A DNA stretch of 64,000 nucleotides from Trichaptum fuscoviolaceum (Eukaryota; Basidiomycota; Agaricomycetes; Hymenochaetales; Trichaptaceae). The notes beneath the pieces were generated by a model, which searched no databases, was not told the DNA's origin, and saw only the letters and a list, made by a program, of their open reading frames with translations. Each line of letters begins with the position of its first letter. Position 1 is the first letter of the stretch. This document shows, piece after piece, positions 36,202 through 46,063 of this stretch. Location: NCBI GenBank assembly GCA_910574455.1, contig CAJSYZ010000006.1:1625376-1689375 (forward strand), read 5' to 3'. The translations under genes and the position numbers were made by a program.

Positions 36202-38966
36202 TCAGTAGTTCGGGTAATAGTCGATGAACCTCAGGAGCTTGGGATCAGGGTCGAGCTCGTTCTCGGGGAGTCTCGCGATAGATCTCTCCGCGTGCTGCTC
36301 CTCGGGTACCTCCTCGACCTTCGTCACTTCGTTAACCTTGACGAAGATTGTCGGTGCTCTCCCTACGAAAGGATCCCGCTTTGCCTTGAATCCAGTGATG
36401 ACGCCCTTATTGCGGACGATCTCCGTGATCTTGACTAGCTGCTTCCTGTGCTCACCACGCACTACATACGCCATGCTTTTGATGCCCGGTCGATGGACGT
36501 CAATCGAAGTCGGACTGGCGTCGAAGTCCGCATCCTTCCTGCCGTTCTTGCAATTGAACTTCATAGGCGCGCAAACGCGACGTGGTCCGGTCCTTCGGCG
36601 GTTGACCTCATATGCGGCGCTAGCTCGGGAAGCGTCCAACATGCTTGACCCGCAACTGCACCGTTCTTGGGGGATACGACAGTGGCAAAGACCTTGTATT
36701 GCCGTAGAATGGGCAGCAAGGTGTGCGCCCAAAGCCATACCGCCGACGTATCTGGGTCTAATAATCTTTTGTTAGTGCTTCATTTCGTACGTCTTACATA
36801 GCAGGAACTCACCTGGGACTTCTTGTCTAGGTGGTGCAGGGACGACAACGTTCTCAAACGCCTCCTTCAAAGTGACCGGTGCTTCCGTCTCCGTATCGCG
36901 ATTCGCCAGGAAGACACTGGCAACCTCAGTCGCTTGCAGACAGGCCGGACTGGGCTCGGAGGCGTCGAGGTACAACATGGACTCCCTACACAAACGTCGT
37001 CAGCACAAATCATAGCGCATATATGAGACGCTCTATTGAAACTCACAGATTCACGGCATCCCTTAACTGCACCTTATGCTTCACCTGACTCCCGTCGAAT
37101 ACCACAGTCGCCGACTTCGACCCAACGCCAATCGCACGTCCAATGCGACCCTTTCCCGAGCCCTCCAGAACATACACGTCTTTGTCGACGAAGGATCTCA
37201 TCAATTCGTCGTCATCCGCCAGTCCCCACGTGCGCGCGTACTTTCGACTTTCTGCCGTTAACTCGGCCTCGGTGCGGAGTCGACGACTCGACGGGTACTG
37301 AATGGGTGCTGCCGATCTCTCGACGAGTCCGTGATGGATGTCATAGATCTACATTGAATATTAGAACTGTAATCTATTGCATTGGATATACAATACGTAC
37401 CATTTGCCTGACATCACGGTTAGCCACCGTCAAGTACGGCCCGTCGATAGCCCCAACTGCCCCTGATCGCCCAGCCTCCGGACCCAGCCTGATTGTCACC
37501 CACTCACCCATCTCGAACAACCGTTCGAAGTCACCGGCCTCCACCTCCTCAAGAGCCTTGCCATCGGTATCCCAATCGAGCCGAACGGTGAACGTCGACG
37601 TAGACGACGATATGATTGTGCCGGTACTTTTTTTTTGGTACGGACACGATCTCCTACTCGAGTATATGCGCCATTCGTGACACGGATCGCGGTTTGGCTG
37701 ACGCCGATATATGGAGCCACCTCCTCCGGCGAAGGTCGAAGAATAGGCTTCACTGCATGTATGCCGAATACGTGCAGTCTCTCGAACCCGTGTTCAAACG
37801 TTCTGCCCAAAAACGTCCACTTCCCCTCGCTTTCCTCCACCAGCGCGTATTCCGGATCGTCGACTAACTGCTGACGGCGAAGACAATCCTGTACGTTTTT
37901 AGGGTCGAATGGCGTGGCCTCTGGCCGTTTCACTACATCCGCCTTCCCTTTCCCTTCAATGCGCCGCCGCTTAGCTGCACGAACTTGGTAATCGGAGAGC
38001 AAGGGCTTCGGCTTCGTAGTGAAGTCCAAGTCCAGACGAGGCACCAGCCACAACACGAGTAAGTCGTCCTTCACGATGTCGTGGTCCGCCAACGGGCGGA
38101 GATCCTCATGTGTCATCGGAGGGAGTGTAGAGTTGGCAGCCAAGGGCACGTATGCGATGTCACCCTTATACTGGCCTGATCGCATGCGCACGAAGGAGTC
38201 GCGCTCCACGACAGGAATGGCCTGTCTACGACGCATTAGGTCCCAGACCGCTCGCCTATCTTCTTCCGGTACCAACTTCATTTTGCCGGTCATAATCCCT
38301 ACGATGCCAGCACTAGCGCATGCCTTCTCGACGTCGATGCGTGTATGTGCGTACGCATATATGCGTCCGCTCAGACCGGGAATAGAGAAGGCACGCGCGC
38401 CAGATGGAAGGCAGGTGTTGACCCTCTCTACATACGCCTTCTCTTGATGATACTGTCAATGTATTAGTTTATTTCACTCCGATAAAGTAGACTCACTTAC
38501 GAAGGTCGGTAATATCCACATGGGCTTTAACCCATCGTATTCTTCCCTCATGCGCTCGTCGACGACCCTCGTATTGCCCAGAAATTCGTAGGAGACGGAC
38601 TGAACACCGGGCACTTGGCGTCCAGCCCTCTCGTTCGCTTGGACAGACGCCAAGGAATCACCTCGAGCCCGCTCCCGGAAACGGCGTGCGATAGCGTCCG
38701 CAGCCTCGTCCTGCTCCAGATCGGCGGCCTGGTCGCGCAGGAACTGCGCTATGTCGAAAGAGGAGGCAGAGGTACGCTGCTCCGGCTCGTCCACTAGGAA
38801 ATCTATGCGCATACAATGAGTGTATGTTCTAACATTTCTGTTGCCTTTACTCACCATCTTCACCATCCTCTTCGTCTTCCTCGTCGTCCCTCCCATCTTC
38901 GATGGCTGCGTCGTCAATGAAGACACGAGCCGCGTCCCTTACATCGCGCGACCTCATCTGTTTCAT
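36202..38966 (-). CDS. SPT5-like transcription elongation factor (cargo)
   Basis: About 800 residues in some seven exons. The N-terminus (start 38966, MKQMRSRDVRDAARVFIDD) becomes strongly acidic (GRDDEEDEEDGEDD), as in Spt5. An NGN-like domain follows: LKPMWILPTFVSKYHQEKAY, ARAFSIPGLSGRIYAYAHTR, GIMTGKMKLVPEEDRRAVWD. Directly after is a KOW motif, DSFVRMRSGQYKGDIAYV. Further KOW-like segments are GEWVTIRLGPEAGRSGAVGA and VYVLEGSGKGRIGRAIGVGS, and a C-terminal one around YVVRGEHRKQLVKITEIV. Spt5 binds RNA polymerase II with Spt4 and controls elongation. No Ser/Thr-Pro C-terminal repeats are seen, so it is not simply the housekeeping gene. A missing T near 36572 shifts the last exon in this copy; copy 2 is open there. 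Confidence 0.85.
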
Positions 38967-39116
38967 GACCATTATTAGTTACTTCTTCATCATTACTCTC
39001 TTCTCATTTCGTCTCACTTTAATAACTTTTAATCGTTAAAAGAATGCGAACGTCACTCGCTTTTTTTTCTTTCAAATAATTAGTTATAATTTACAATTAA
39101 GTCCAAGATCAATTTG

Positions 39117-39172
39117 CTATCTAATTAATGAAAGTGGGGACAGAGTACTATCTAAATAATGAAAGTGGGGAC
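39117..39172 (+). repeat. Paired 25-bp direct repeat in the divergent promoter
   Basis: ctatctaattaatgaaagtg followed by gggac at 39117-39141 is repeated with one change at 39148-39172. Position between the SPT5-like start and the hairpin suggests a regulatory element; this is inference. Confidence 0.6.
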
Positions 39173-39249
39173 GACCGAGACGACGTCGTACGCAAAGGGA
39201 AGATAATGGGACGGGTAGAAAGAAAATTTCCCACAATACGCTGCAAAGG

Positions 39250-39413
39250 GTCTTGAAGTGTTACTTTTTTGGGGGTATTTCGGGTAGGCTTATTGGCGTC
39301 GAGGGCGGAATACGCCCTCGGTAGATCGGTAGCACAACGTCCTTACCGAGTTACCGAGCCTCGACGCCAAAAAGCCTACCCGAAATACCCCCAAAAAAGT
39401 AACACTTCAAGAC
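39250..39413. repeat. 164-bp hairpin between cargo and transposase genes
   Basis: Arms of 55 bp (39250-39304 and 39359-39413) are inverse of each other with one mismatch; arm start gtcttgaagtgttacttttt. The 54-bp loop contains a further small inverse pair (ctcggta / taccgag). It lies between the divergent SPT5-like and transposase genes. It could be a nested foldback or MITE insertion, or a structural element of the transposon. It is present in both copies. Confidence 0.9.
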
Positions 39414-39728
39414 TGGCAGAAGCCAAAGGGCCGAATTTCCTTCTTGCTCTCGTTCCTCTACGAGCCCTACGACTCCCCTCCCCTCCCCGACTCCTATGGC
39501 TTGATCGCCTTGACGGCGTTGTTCCTTTTGTCTGGGTTTGAAGTGACTTAGAATTAGATAGAAATTAATGTACAATAATTGCCAGTCTAATAAACTTGTT
39601 CCGTTCTTTGGCAGACTTGAAATTTCGTAGAGTATTCTGTGCAATTTGTTCTGAAACGAAAGGAAAAAGAGTCGGAAATCTCAGTGACCGAGACGACAAG
39701 AAGAGCAGTTTGGTATTGGGAAACAGTG

Positions 39729-42700
39729 ATGGACGACAAAAAAAAGAGGTCGAGCCTCAGAGACCGGTTTCGAGACTCTGCGAGCAACGGCAGCAACGAC
39801 AGGCCTTCCAGAACGCGTCTGCGATTCCTTCAGGACGCCAAAACTCCAGGCAGCCCATTTTTCGTGTCGCAACAGCAACATATCGTCCCAACTCTACTGC
39901 GACAACAAAATACATCCACAGTAATCGACGCGAACGCGGACACGACGACGACGACGACGACCCACGAGTTCTTACAAACCGATGCAGCCAAGAGACAACG
40001 ACTCGATAGTGAAGAGGAGGAGGAGGAAGATGAGGAGTTGGACAATGTGGACACTGCTGAGGCAGAGGAGGAGCGACGTGACCAGGTAAGCCACTCTGCG
40101 AACGTACTGCAATCTACAAAACTGACAATTCTTAGACAGCACAATATCATCTGCTGCAGTTTCTGGCCATGCAGCGGGACATTCAAGATGCTATCCTGCA
40201 TTATGAACGTCCTCCTGACATTGGTATCGCGTGTTCGTGCAATAGAGGCGGGCGTCGGCTATTCCGATGCCATGACTGTCCTCAGCACCCGCCTGTATGC
40301 GCGCCCTGCCTATTGGAGACTCATCCTTATGAGCCGCTTCACTGGGGCGAGGTGTGGACAGGTCAATGCTTCCGCAAGGTGGACCTGAGTACCATAGGGA
40401 AGCGTATTTTCCTCGGGCATGGCGGTCTTCCTTGTCCGGTCGCTGCGGGCAATGCTGGGGGCAAGAAGTTGACTGCGATAGATACGAATGGGGTGCATGA
40501 AATTGTGGTCATGTTTTGCGAATGCTCGGACAATATGGGAGTCAACTCTCATGTCCTGCAGCTCATCCGAGGTCGGTTGTTCCCGTACACGACTGTGAAT
40601 CCCGAGACCGTGGTCACTTTCCGGTGCTTGAAGGATTTTCATGTCCATACGAACGCATCGCGCAAGTCCGCTCACGACTTCATGAAGGCGGTATTGCGCA
40701 TGACATCGGAGGACACGAGAATCAAGTATTCGGTGAGAATTTCATTTGTATTTGTATTTGTGCGCAAGTTGATTCTGACTTCACTGCATGTAGCACCTTT
40801 CGCAGCATTTCATTCGGCTTATGCGCCTATGGCGATTCCTGGCGGCGGAAAGGGAAAGCGGGCAGTTTATGGGCCTGGACGATCTGATGACTTGCCGACC
40901 CCGCGGCTCGTTCGCAGACGTTTGTTTAGCATGTCCAGTGCCTAACGTGAACTGGCTGACGCGCAGTCGTCGAAATGGCCAATATCCAATGTGTCAGATC
41001 GCCTTTATGCGAGGCTGCGAGGTCCGGATTCTCAAAAGTAAGTAATTAGATTCTGATATATACTATGTACTAACTTATGCGACAGACATCTGAGAACAAT
41101 TTTCCTCGCAATGGACGGAAACTTCAAGCTAATCAATTTGGAGAAAAAGAACAACTTGAACGACCCTTCACTGTGGAACGGTCGAGGGTATTTTAGAGCG
41201 CGTCAACCCATGGAAGAACATATGAAGAAGCATTACAATATTAAAATTGAAGTGCGTCGTCCACTAATTCTAACTCTACATATACTGATGTCTTTTCGTA
41301 CACAGAAAGGGAAATGTCGAAAGTTTGCTGCCATCGAGAATTGGAATTCTCTGAAATATAAGGGCCAGGTAGTGACGGGGGTCATGATGGTATTTTGTCG
41401 ACACGGACTCGTGCGTCCTGATAGCGCAACGAACCTCGTTCGGAGGGGAAAAGTGAGTGGTCCAATACCCGTCACGTTCATTGTAGACTAATTGCTTCGA
41501 AGATTTGTGTGCGGTGACTATAGCTTATGCGGCGCTCTTCAAAATACGGATGGCATTGAGGAAAGATGTCTTGCATATGACATTATGTGCATGTACATCG
41601 TGAATCTCCGTCAGAGGTGGGCTATCCAATTCCCGGAGCGACCTCTACTTTCCTTGATGGACGTCATTGGCAAAATGCATGGACAGACCCATGTCGACAC
41701 GTGCCAGTATTGCCACAGTTTATATTACACTCGCGGGGTCGGAAGAACGGATGGCGAAGAGGCGGAGAGATTTTGGGCGGAGGCCAATCAAGTTGCGGGG
41801 AGCACAAAGCAAATGAATCCGGGGCATCGATGCGATACGTTGGACGATGTCATTAATGACTGGAATAAGATGAAGCTTCTACAACACGGTATGTTATCGG
41901 TTACTATTTCAAGTACACTTTACTAACTGTTCTACACAAAGCTATGATGGTAGAGAAGAAGTACCCTCGCACTCGAAAGCGAGCAGAAAACCTTGGATTG
42001 AAGTTCGATGCAACGGATGCAACACTTAGGACTCGTTACACGGATAAGGTGGTCGATGAATGGGTGAAACGGGGTACCGAATGGAATCGGACTGCGTCTG
42101 GTGAAGTAGACAGCCCCTTCAAATCGCAGAACGCAGGTACGCGTACTACTGACTATTATATGGCCATTAACTAATAAACATGAAGCCCTCTCTCTCGAAG
42201 ACCAGTTAAACGCAATGACGATCTCTTTGGTAGATCAAAGTCCGGATGGTTTTGATGAAGAGGCCAGTCGTATGCCACTTATAATTGCGGCAGGCATAAA
42301 GCTACAACAAAGACAGTAAGTTTCTTGTATTCTCATTTGTGCTTCATACTCAATCTTGATTGCGTAGACGCATTATGAAAGGAAATGTGACCTTTTTGTC
42401 TGACGACATTCCGGTATCAGCCTCTTCATTACGCCACGACATCTTGAAATGGCGAGCGCACTTATATGATATCTGTCCTGGTCTTCAATCTTATCTCGAC
42501 GAAGAGGAAGTAGCAGATGCTGTCGAAGACATCCGATTACGCCTGCCTTCGGACTTCAAGACAGAGGACCGCCTCAAGTACGCGCTTGAACATCACGCCG
42601 CGACAGAACTGAAGCTCAGACAGGGCGAGGCCTTCGATGTCATAGGGAACTTGCGCACGGCCCTTAGGCTTATGGCGCAGCATAACCATAAGGCGAAGAA

Positions 42701-43450
42701 GCATGGTGGCATTCGATCTACGAAGACTCGTACTGGGAAGGCTTACTCGGAGGCGCGGAAAATGAAGCTGTTCTGGAAGAGCGAGTACGACACAGTCTAT
42801 AGTGCCTTGCTATGTCTGGGTCTGCAGTCTTCGGCTGACACGTTTCGACAACTCACCGAGGAAGATATGTACCGACCAGATAATTTGGAGCCTGCAGAAT
42901 TTTGTGCGAAGGAAATTGGGTGGATTTGGACCGTGTCTGGAAGCGGGGGGACTTCTTCGAATTCCTCGATTCTTCAATGGGAGAAAGAAGGTGAGAAGGT
43001 TTTATTAGTCGTATAGATTACAAGCCTTTCTAATAACCCCTGTAGACGATCGTGTGCAATGGTATCGACAATGGGCTGCACGCGATCGATGGAGAGAGGA
43101 GGTTGACCTGTTGGAAGAGGAACTTAAGAGACTTGTGCGAGGGTTCTGTGCCTTCGCCAGGGCTTGGAATTCGTTGTCAGAAACGGCAGCCCTGGACGGG
43201 AATCCCGGCAGAGCATCTTTTGCGGCCAGCAAGGAAATCTCGTACAGGATTGCATGCTATGATGCGTGGGCCATCCATGAAGGTCTTGGACTGACGTGGA
43301 ACGCCAATGAGACACCAGAGGTTAAAGAACCGCAGGTAAGTTTTTTTTTCGTGTCTAAACTTCAATATTTAATCCGCTTCTTTGCAGAATATGTATCGTA
43401 TACTTGCATCGAACACTCAAGCTGCTGCAGATACATCTACCGCGGCTTGA
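39729..43450 (+). CDS. KDZ-type transposase with CxC2-like cysteine cluster
   Basis: Eleven exons give about 1,060 residues. Exon 1 (39729-40085) starts MDDKKKRSSLRDRFRDSASN and ends in an acidic run. Exon 2 (40136-40732) has the cysteine cluster RLFRCHDCPQHPPVCAPCLL typical of KDZ-linked proteins. Exon 3 begins at 40794 and includes DVCLACPVPNVN. The catalytic core shows FLAMDGNFKLINLEKKNN, CLAYDIMCMYIVNLRQRW, GKMHGQTHVDTCQYCH and GVGRTDGEEAERFWAEANQV with STKQMNPGHRCDTLDD, all hallmark KDZ motifs of an RNase H-like transposase. C-terminal exons are helical and basic, ending at 43450. In this copy a base is missing near 40953 and an extra G lies near 41443; both shift the frame, so it is probably inactive unless these are sequencing errors. 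Confidence 0.93.
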
Positions 43451-43690
43451 GTGTCCGATGCACCTGGTATCCGATGCATCTAGCATACGATTCCGTTGGT
43501 ATCCGTTGCATCTAGCATACGATTCCGTTGGTATCCGTTGCACCTGGTATCCGATTCACTTGGTATCTGTTGCACCTGGTATCCGATTCACGTGGTATAC
43601 GATGCACCTGGATTCACTTGGTATACGATGCACTTGGTATCCGATTCACTTGGTATACGATGCACTTGGTATCGAACTCATCTCATGGTC
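43451..43690 (+). repeat. Right subterminal motif array, copy 1
   Basis: Short tandem units of about 17-18 bp, such as ttggtatccgattcac and catctagcatacgattccgt, follow the transposase stop at once. They share the GTATCCGATTC core with the left end and the terminal repeats. Confidence 0.8.
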
Positions 43691-44136
43691 AATGATGAGC
43701 TTCGACATCACTTGTAAGTATCTAGTCTTATTCTTTTCCAAGTCCATATGCTTGTTTCCTTACAAGTGTCCGATACAAGTTAGATACCCGCTGCAAGTCG
43801 AGCCTGTCCTCTGTCTCATATTTTCGTGAGTCCCTGGTCTGTATCTTACTGTACTATTACTGAATCAAGTACGACTTATAGTTATCTTCATGCAATAACT
43901 CTCTATTTGGACATATAACGTTCGTGCCTCTAATGACATTGTTGTTAACTTAAGCTAATAGTAATCCTTTTTACCTTTTACTTTTATGATCTACCTTACG
44001 ACACGACTCTGTCTCTTTTGTCTTATAATTCTCACGACTACTGATGTATAACGCAATCCAATTCGTTCTGTAAATACTAAACTATGACATAACCTGACAT
44101 AATAAATCTCTTTATATGGAAATGCATCGTATGTGT
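43691..44136. other. Right interior of copy 1, no gene
   Basis: AT-rich sequence between the subterminal array and the right inverted repeat. No reading frame of note. Confidence 0.5.
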
Positions 44137-44221
44137 GAATCGGATACAAGTCCAAATAAGGAAATGAATCGGATACACTGTAATGACAGATTACGATACA
44201 ACTTATGAGCTGAGGTGCCTG
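44137..44221 (-). repeat. Right terminal inverted repeat, copy 1
   Basis: 44137-44212 is the exact inverse of 28815-28890. The outermost nine bases (gaggtgcctg end) match the left end in part. Confidence 0.93.
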
Positions 44222-44228
44222 CGCGTTC
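44222..44228. repeat. Right target-site duplication, copy 1
   Basis: cgcgttc, matching 28799-28805. Confidence 0.8.
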
Positions 44229-44902
44229 GATGTTGATCGTTGCGGATGCGGCAACGAGGATGCTTTAGGAACATCCAGGTGGACGGTTACCTTCGGAAAC
44301 TCATGTCCAATCTGATCCAGGACAACCCGATCTTCCATACCGTTCTCCACGATGAAGTCGATCACTGATGAGTTGGCAGCTCCTTTCTGAACCCAGACCA
44401 TGCGACTGTTGACGGCCTTTGCTTGAGCGAGCACGGATAGAGTTATCTGCAAGAGCTTTAGTGTTATACTTTCCATCTGTTATCAATGGAGAAAATTCAC
44501 TGAAGGTCGTGTAACAATGAAGACACCTGTTTCCGACGGCGCAGGCAATTGCTTAACGCTTGGAATGCACGTCCTGCCAAACAAGTTGTGAAGATGCTAC
44601 CAGCATGAAAATGAATATTATCTTCACTCTTGCAAAACGTCTAGTACTCACCGGATTGACGGGTATTACTGGAAGATCTGCTTCGATGAAGAGATTGAAA
44701 AACTGATTGAAGGTTAGCACGTTTCATTATAATAGAACTCGGGATTTGGTACCTTCGTTCCCCACTTGATAGGATTTTGACTGACGCCCACCACCGCGAA
44801 TTGCTTACTTTCGAAGAACCTTTTCTCTTTCTGGACTAAAGATAGCGTACTGATACTTCGGGAGCACAGAATTTTCCTCGTGTGTCTGAGAATGGATAGC
44901 AT
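44222..44902 (-). pseudogene. 5' part of CoA-binding protein gene split by copy 1
   Basis: Starts at 44902 with a mitochondrial-type presequence (MLSILRHTRKILCSRSISTL). Then comes a CoA_binding-type Rossmann start, KQFAVVGVSQNPIKWGTK, an exon FNLFIEADLPVIPVNP, then GRTCIPSVKQLPAPSETGV and AKAVNSRMVWVQKGAANSSV. The same modules are in the paralogue at 61050-62161. The frame runs SSLPHPQRSTSNA straight into the end of the element. The missing C-terminal part is at 28667-28805. The broken gene could still be transcribed from its promoter, but the full protein cannot be made from this locus. Confidence 0.9.
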
Positions 44903-45399
44903 GATCTCCAATATCTACGAAAAGGACCAATAAAGTCGGCCGAGACGAGAAGAGTATCCGTAGCAGTGGAGATCGCCAGACTTTCGTAGCTAGTTACTCG
45001 ACAGGGAGTTAAGTTGGCTCCTTTTTATACGTGAGATCAGACATAGACTCGAGGTTCGCAATCCGGTTTGTCTAGCACCACATGCCTCTCCTCCCGCCGG
45101 TGGACGTACCTGATGAGAAAGACTCCGGCTTCAAGTTGTACCTGTCTGGCGTCTAAACGGCCTTTTTACTCCTTTCCAATGAGAGGAAAGAAGATGGAAA
45201 TAACGTACGATTGGTATCTTCATCGAATGTTAGCTTCCACAACAAAGAAGACAGGGAACTCTGCACTACAAATGCACGCAAGGGTCGATTGACTTGATGT
45301 CAAATAAGGAGAAAGCAAACGCATTCAGCGAGCCGGAAGGCCGAATAGTCTTAATGATCGTACTCACACGCGCGCGCACCGCTGAAGACAGTTCTGTAG
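44903..45399. other. Upstream region of the split gene
   Basis: About 500 bp between the CoA-binding start codon and copy 2. This must hold the gene's promoter. No other gene seen. Confidence 0.5.
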
Positions 45400-45406
45400 C
45401 GTCTAT
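45400..45406. repeat. Left target-site duplication, copy 2
   Basis: cgtctat, repeated at 60316-60322. With the preceding g on both sides it is a perfect 8-bp gcgtctat (45399-45406 and 60315-60322). Confidence 0.85.
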
Positions 45407-45491
45407 CGATCTCCACAGCTCATAAGTTGTATCGTAATCTGTCATTACAGTGTATCCGATTCATTTCCTTATTTGGACTTGTATCCGATTC
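45407..45491 (+). repeat. Left terminal inverted repeat, copy 2
   Basis: Identical to 28806-28890 and inverse of 60231-60315, apart from the imperfect outer nine bases. Confidence 0.93.
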
Positions 45492-45631
45492 CGTGCATCC
45501 GTTTCTTCCTGTATCCGATTCATTTCTATATTTGAACTTGAAGCCAATTCCTTGTATCCGATTCTTCCCGTATTTGGCAGTTGTGGCGAGAATAATTTCG
45601 TTTCCCTATATGGCAGTTGTATCCGTTACAA
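45451..45631 (+). repeat. Left subterminal motif cluster, copy 2
   Basis: The same five or more GTATCCGATTC-like motifs as in copy 1, same spacing. Confidence 0.7.
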
Positions 45632-46063
45632 CCTCCTTTAAGAATGTGTGACATGTCCTTATGCATGGCGCTTAGCTCACACGCTATCATCACGTGTTGC
45701 CTTAACGTGCACACATGCGTTGTTCACACGTACTATTAAGCACGTGCACTTTGCGCGCGACACGGAGAGTAAAGTCACGTGCCATCAGCACTGAATCGAT
45801 TTGCGCGTCCGTTGCAAGCATGCGCCGCACGCATGCACACTCAAATAAATTTGATGTTTTATTGGAAATCTCTCTCATATAATGTTTAGACTCAGTAAAA
45901 TTCAGCTCAGAAGATCATGCACAATATTTAAATTAAATCAATGAATTAACTGTAGATTAGAGGTAGACAGACAAAGACAATGAGCGGGACAACAAATGAA
46001 TGGAGACATGTGATTAATAAGCGCCGCCACAGGGATTAAGCGCCGACGCACTGCGACGACAGT

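Larger units (their letters stand above)
28806..44221 (+). mobile_element. Large KDZ-type DNA transposon with cargo, copy 1 (15.4 kb)
   Basis: Bounded by inverted repeats of about 85 bp and a 7-8 bp target-site duplication. It carries a KDZ (Kyakuja-Dileera-Zisupton) transposase gene on + in its right half and at least five cargo units on - in its left half. Both gene sets fire outward from a hairpin at 39250-39413. The cargo is an SPT5-like protein, a minisatellite region, two paralogous genes of unknown family, a small acidic-repeat gene and an HMG-box-like/AT-hook gene. No TET/JBP oxygenase, known from some fungal KDZ elements, is visible. Most cargo genes are close to intact but show one-base frame breaks. 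A second copy with its own target duplication lies at 45407-60315. Confidence 0.93.

Noticed and set aside
39639..40388. 249-residue + frame starting upstream of the transposase
   Set aside because: It contains exon 1 but reads through the first intron and out of phase; the spliced frame from 39729 joins to the cysteine cluster.
28806..44221. A Starship-type giant element
   Set aside because: Starships move with a tyrosine recombinase (DUF3435) captain at one end and lack long inverted repeats. Here the transposase is KDZ-type and the ends are inverted repeats.
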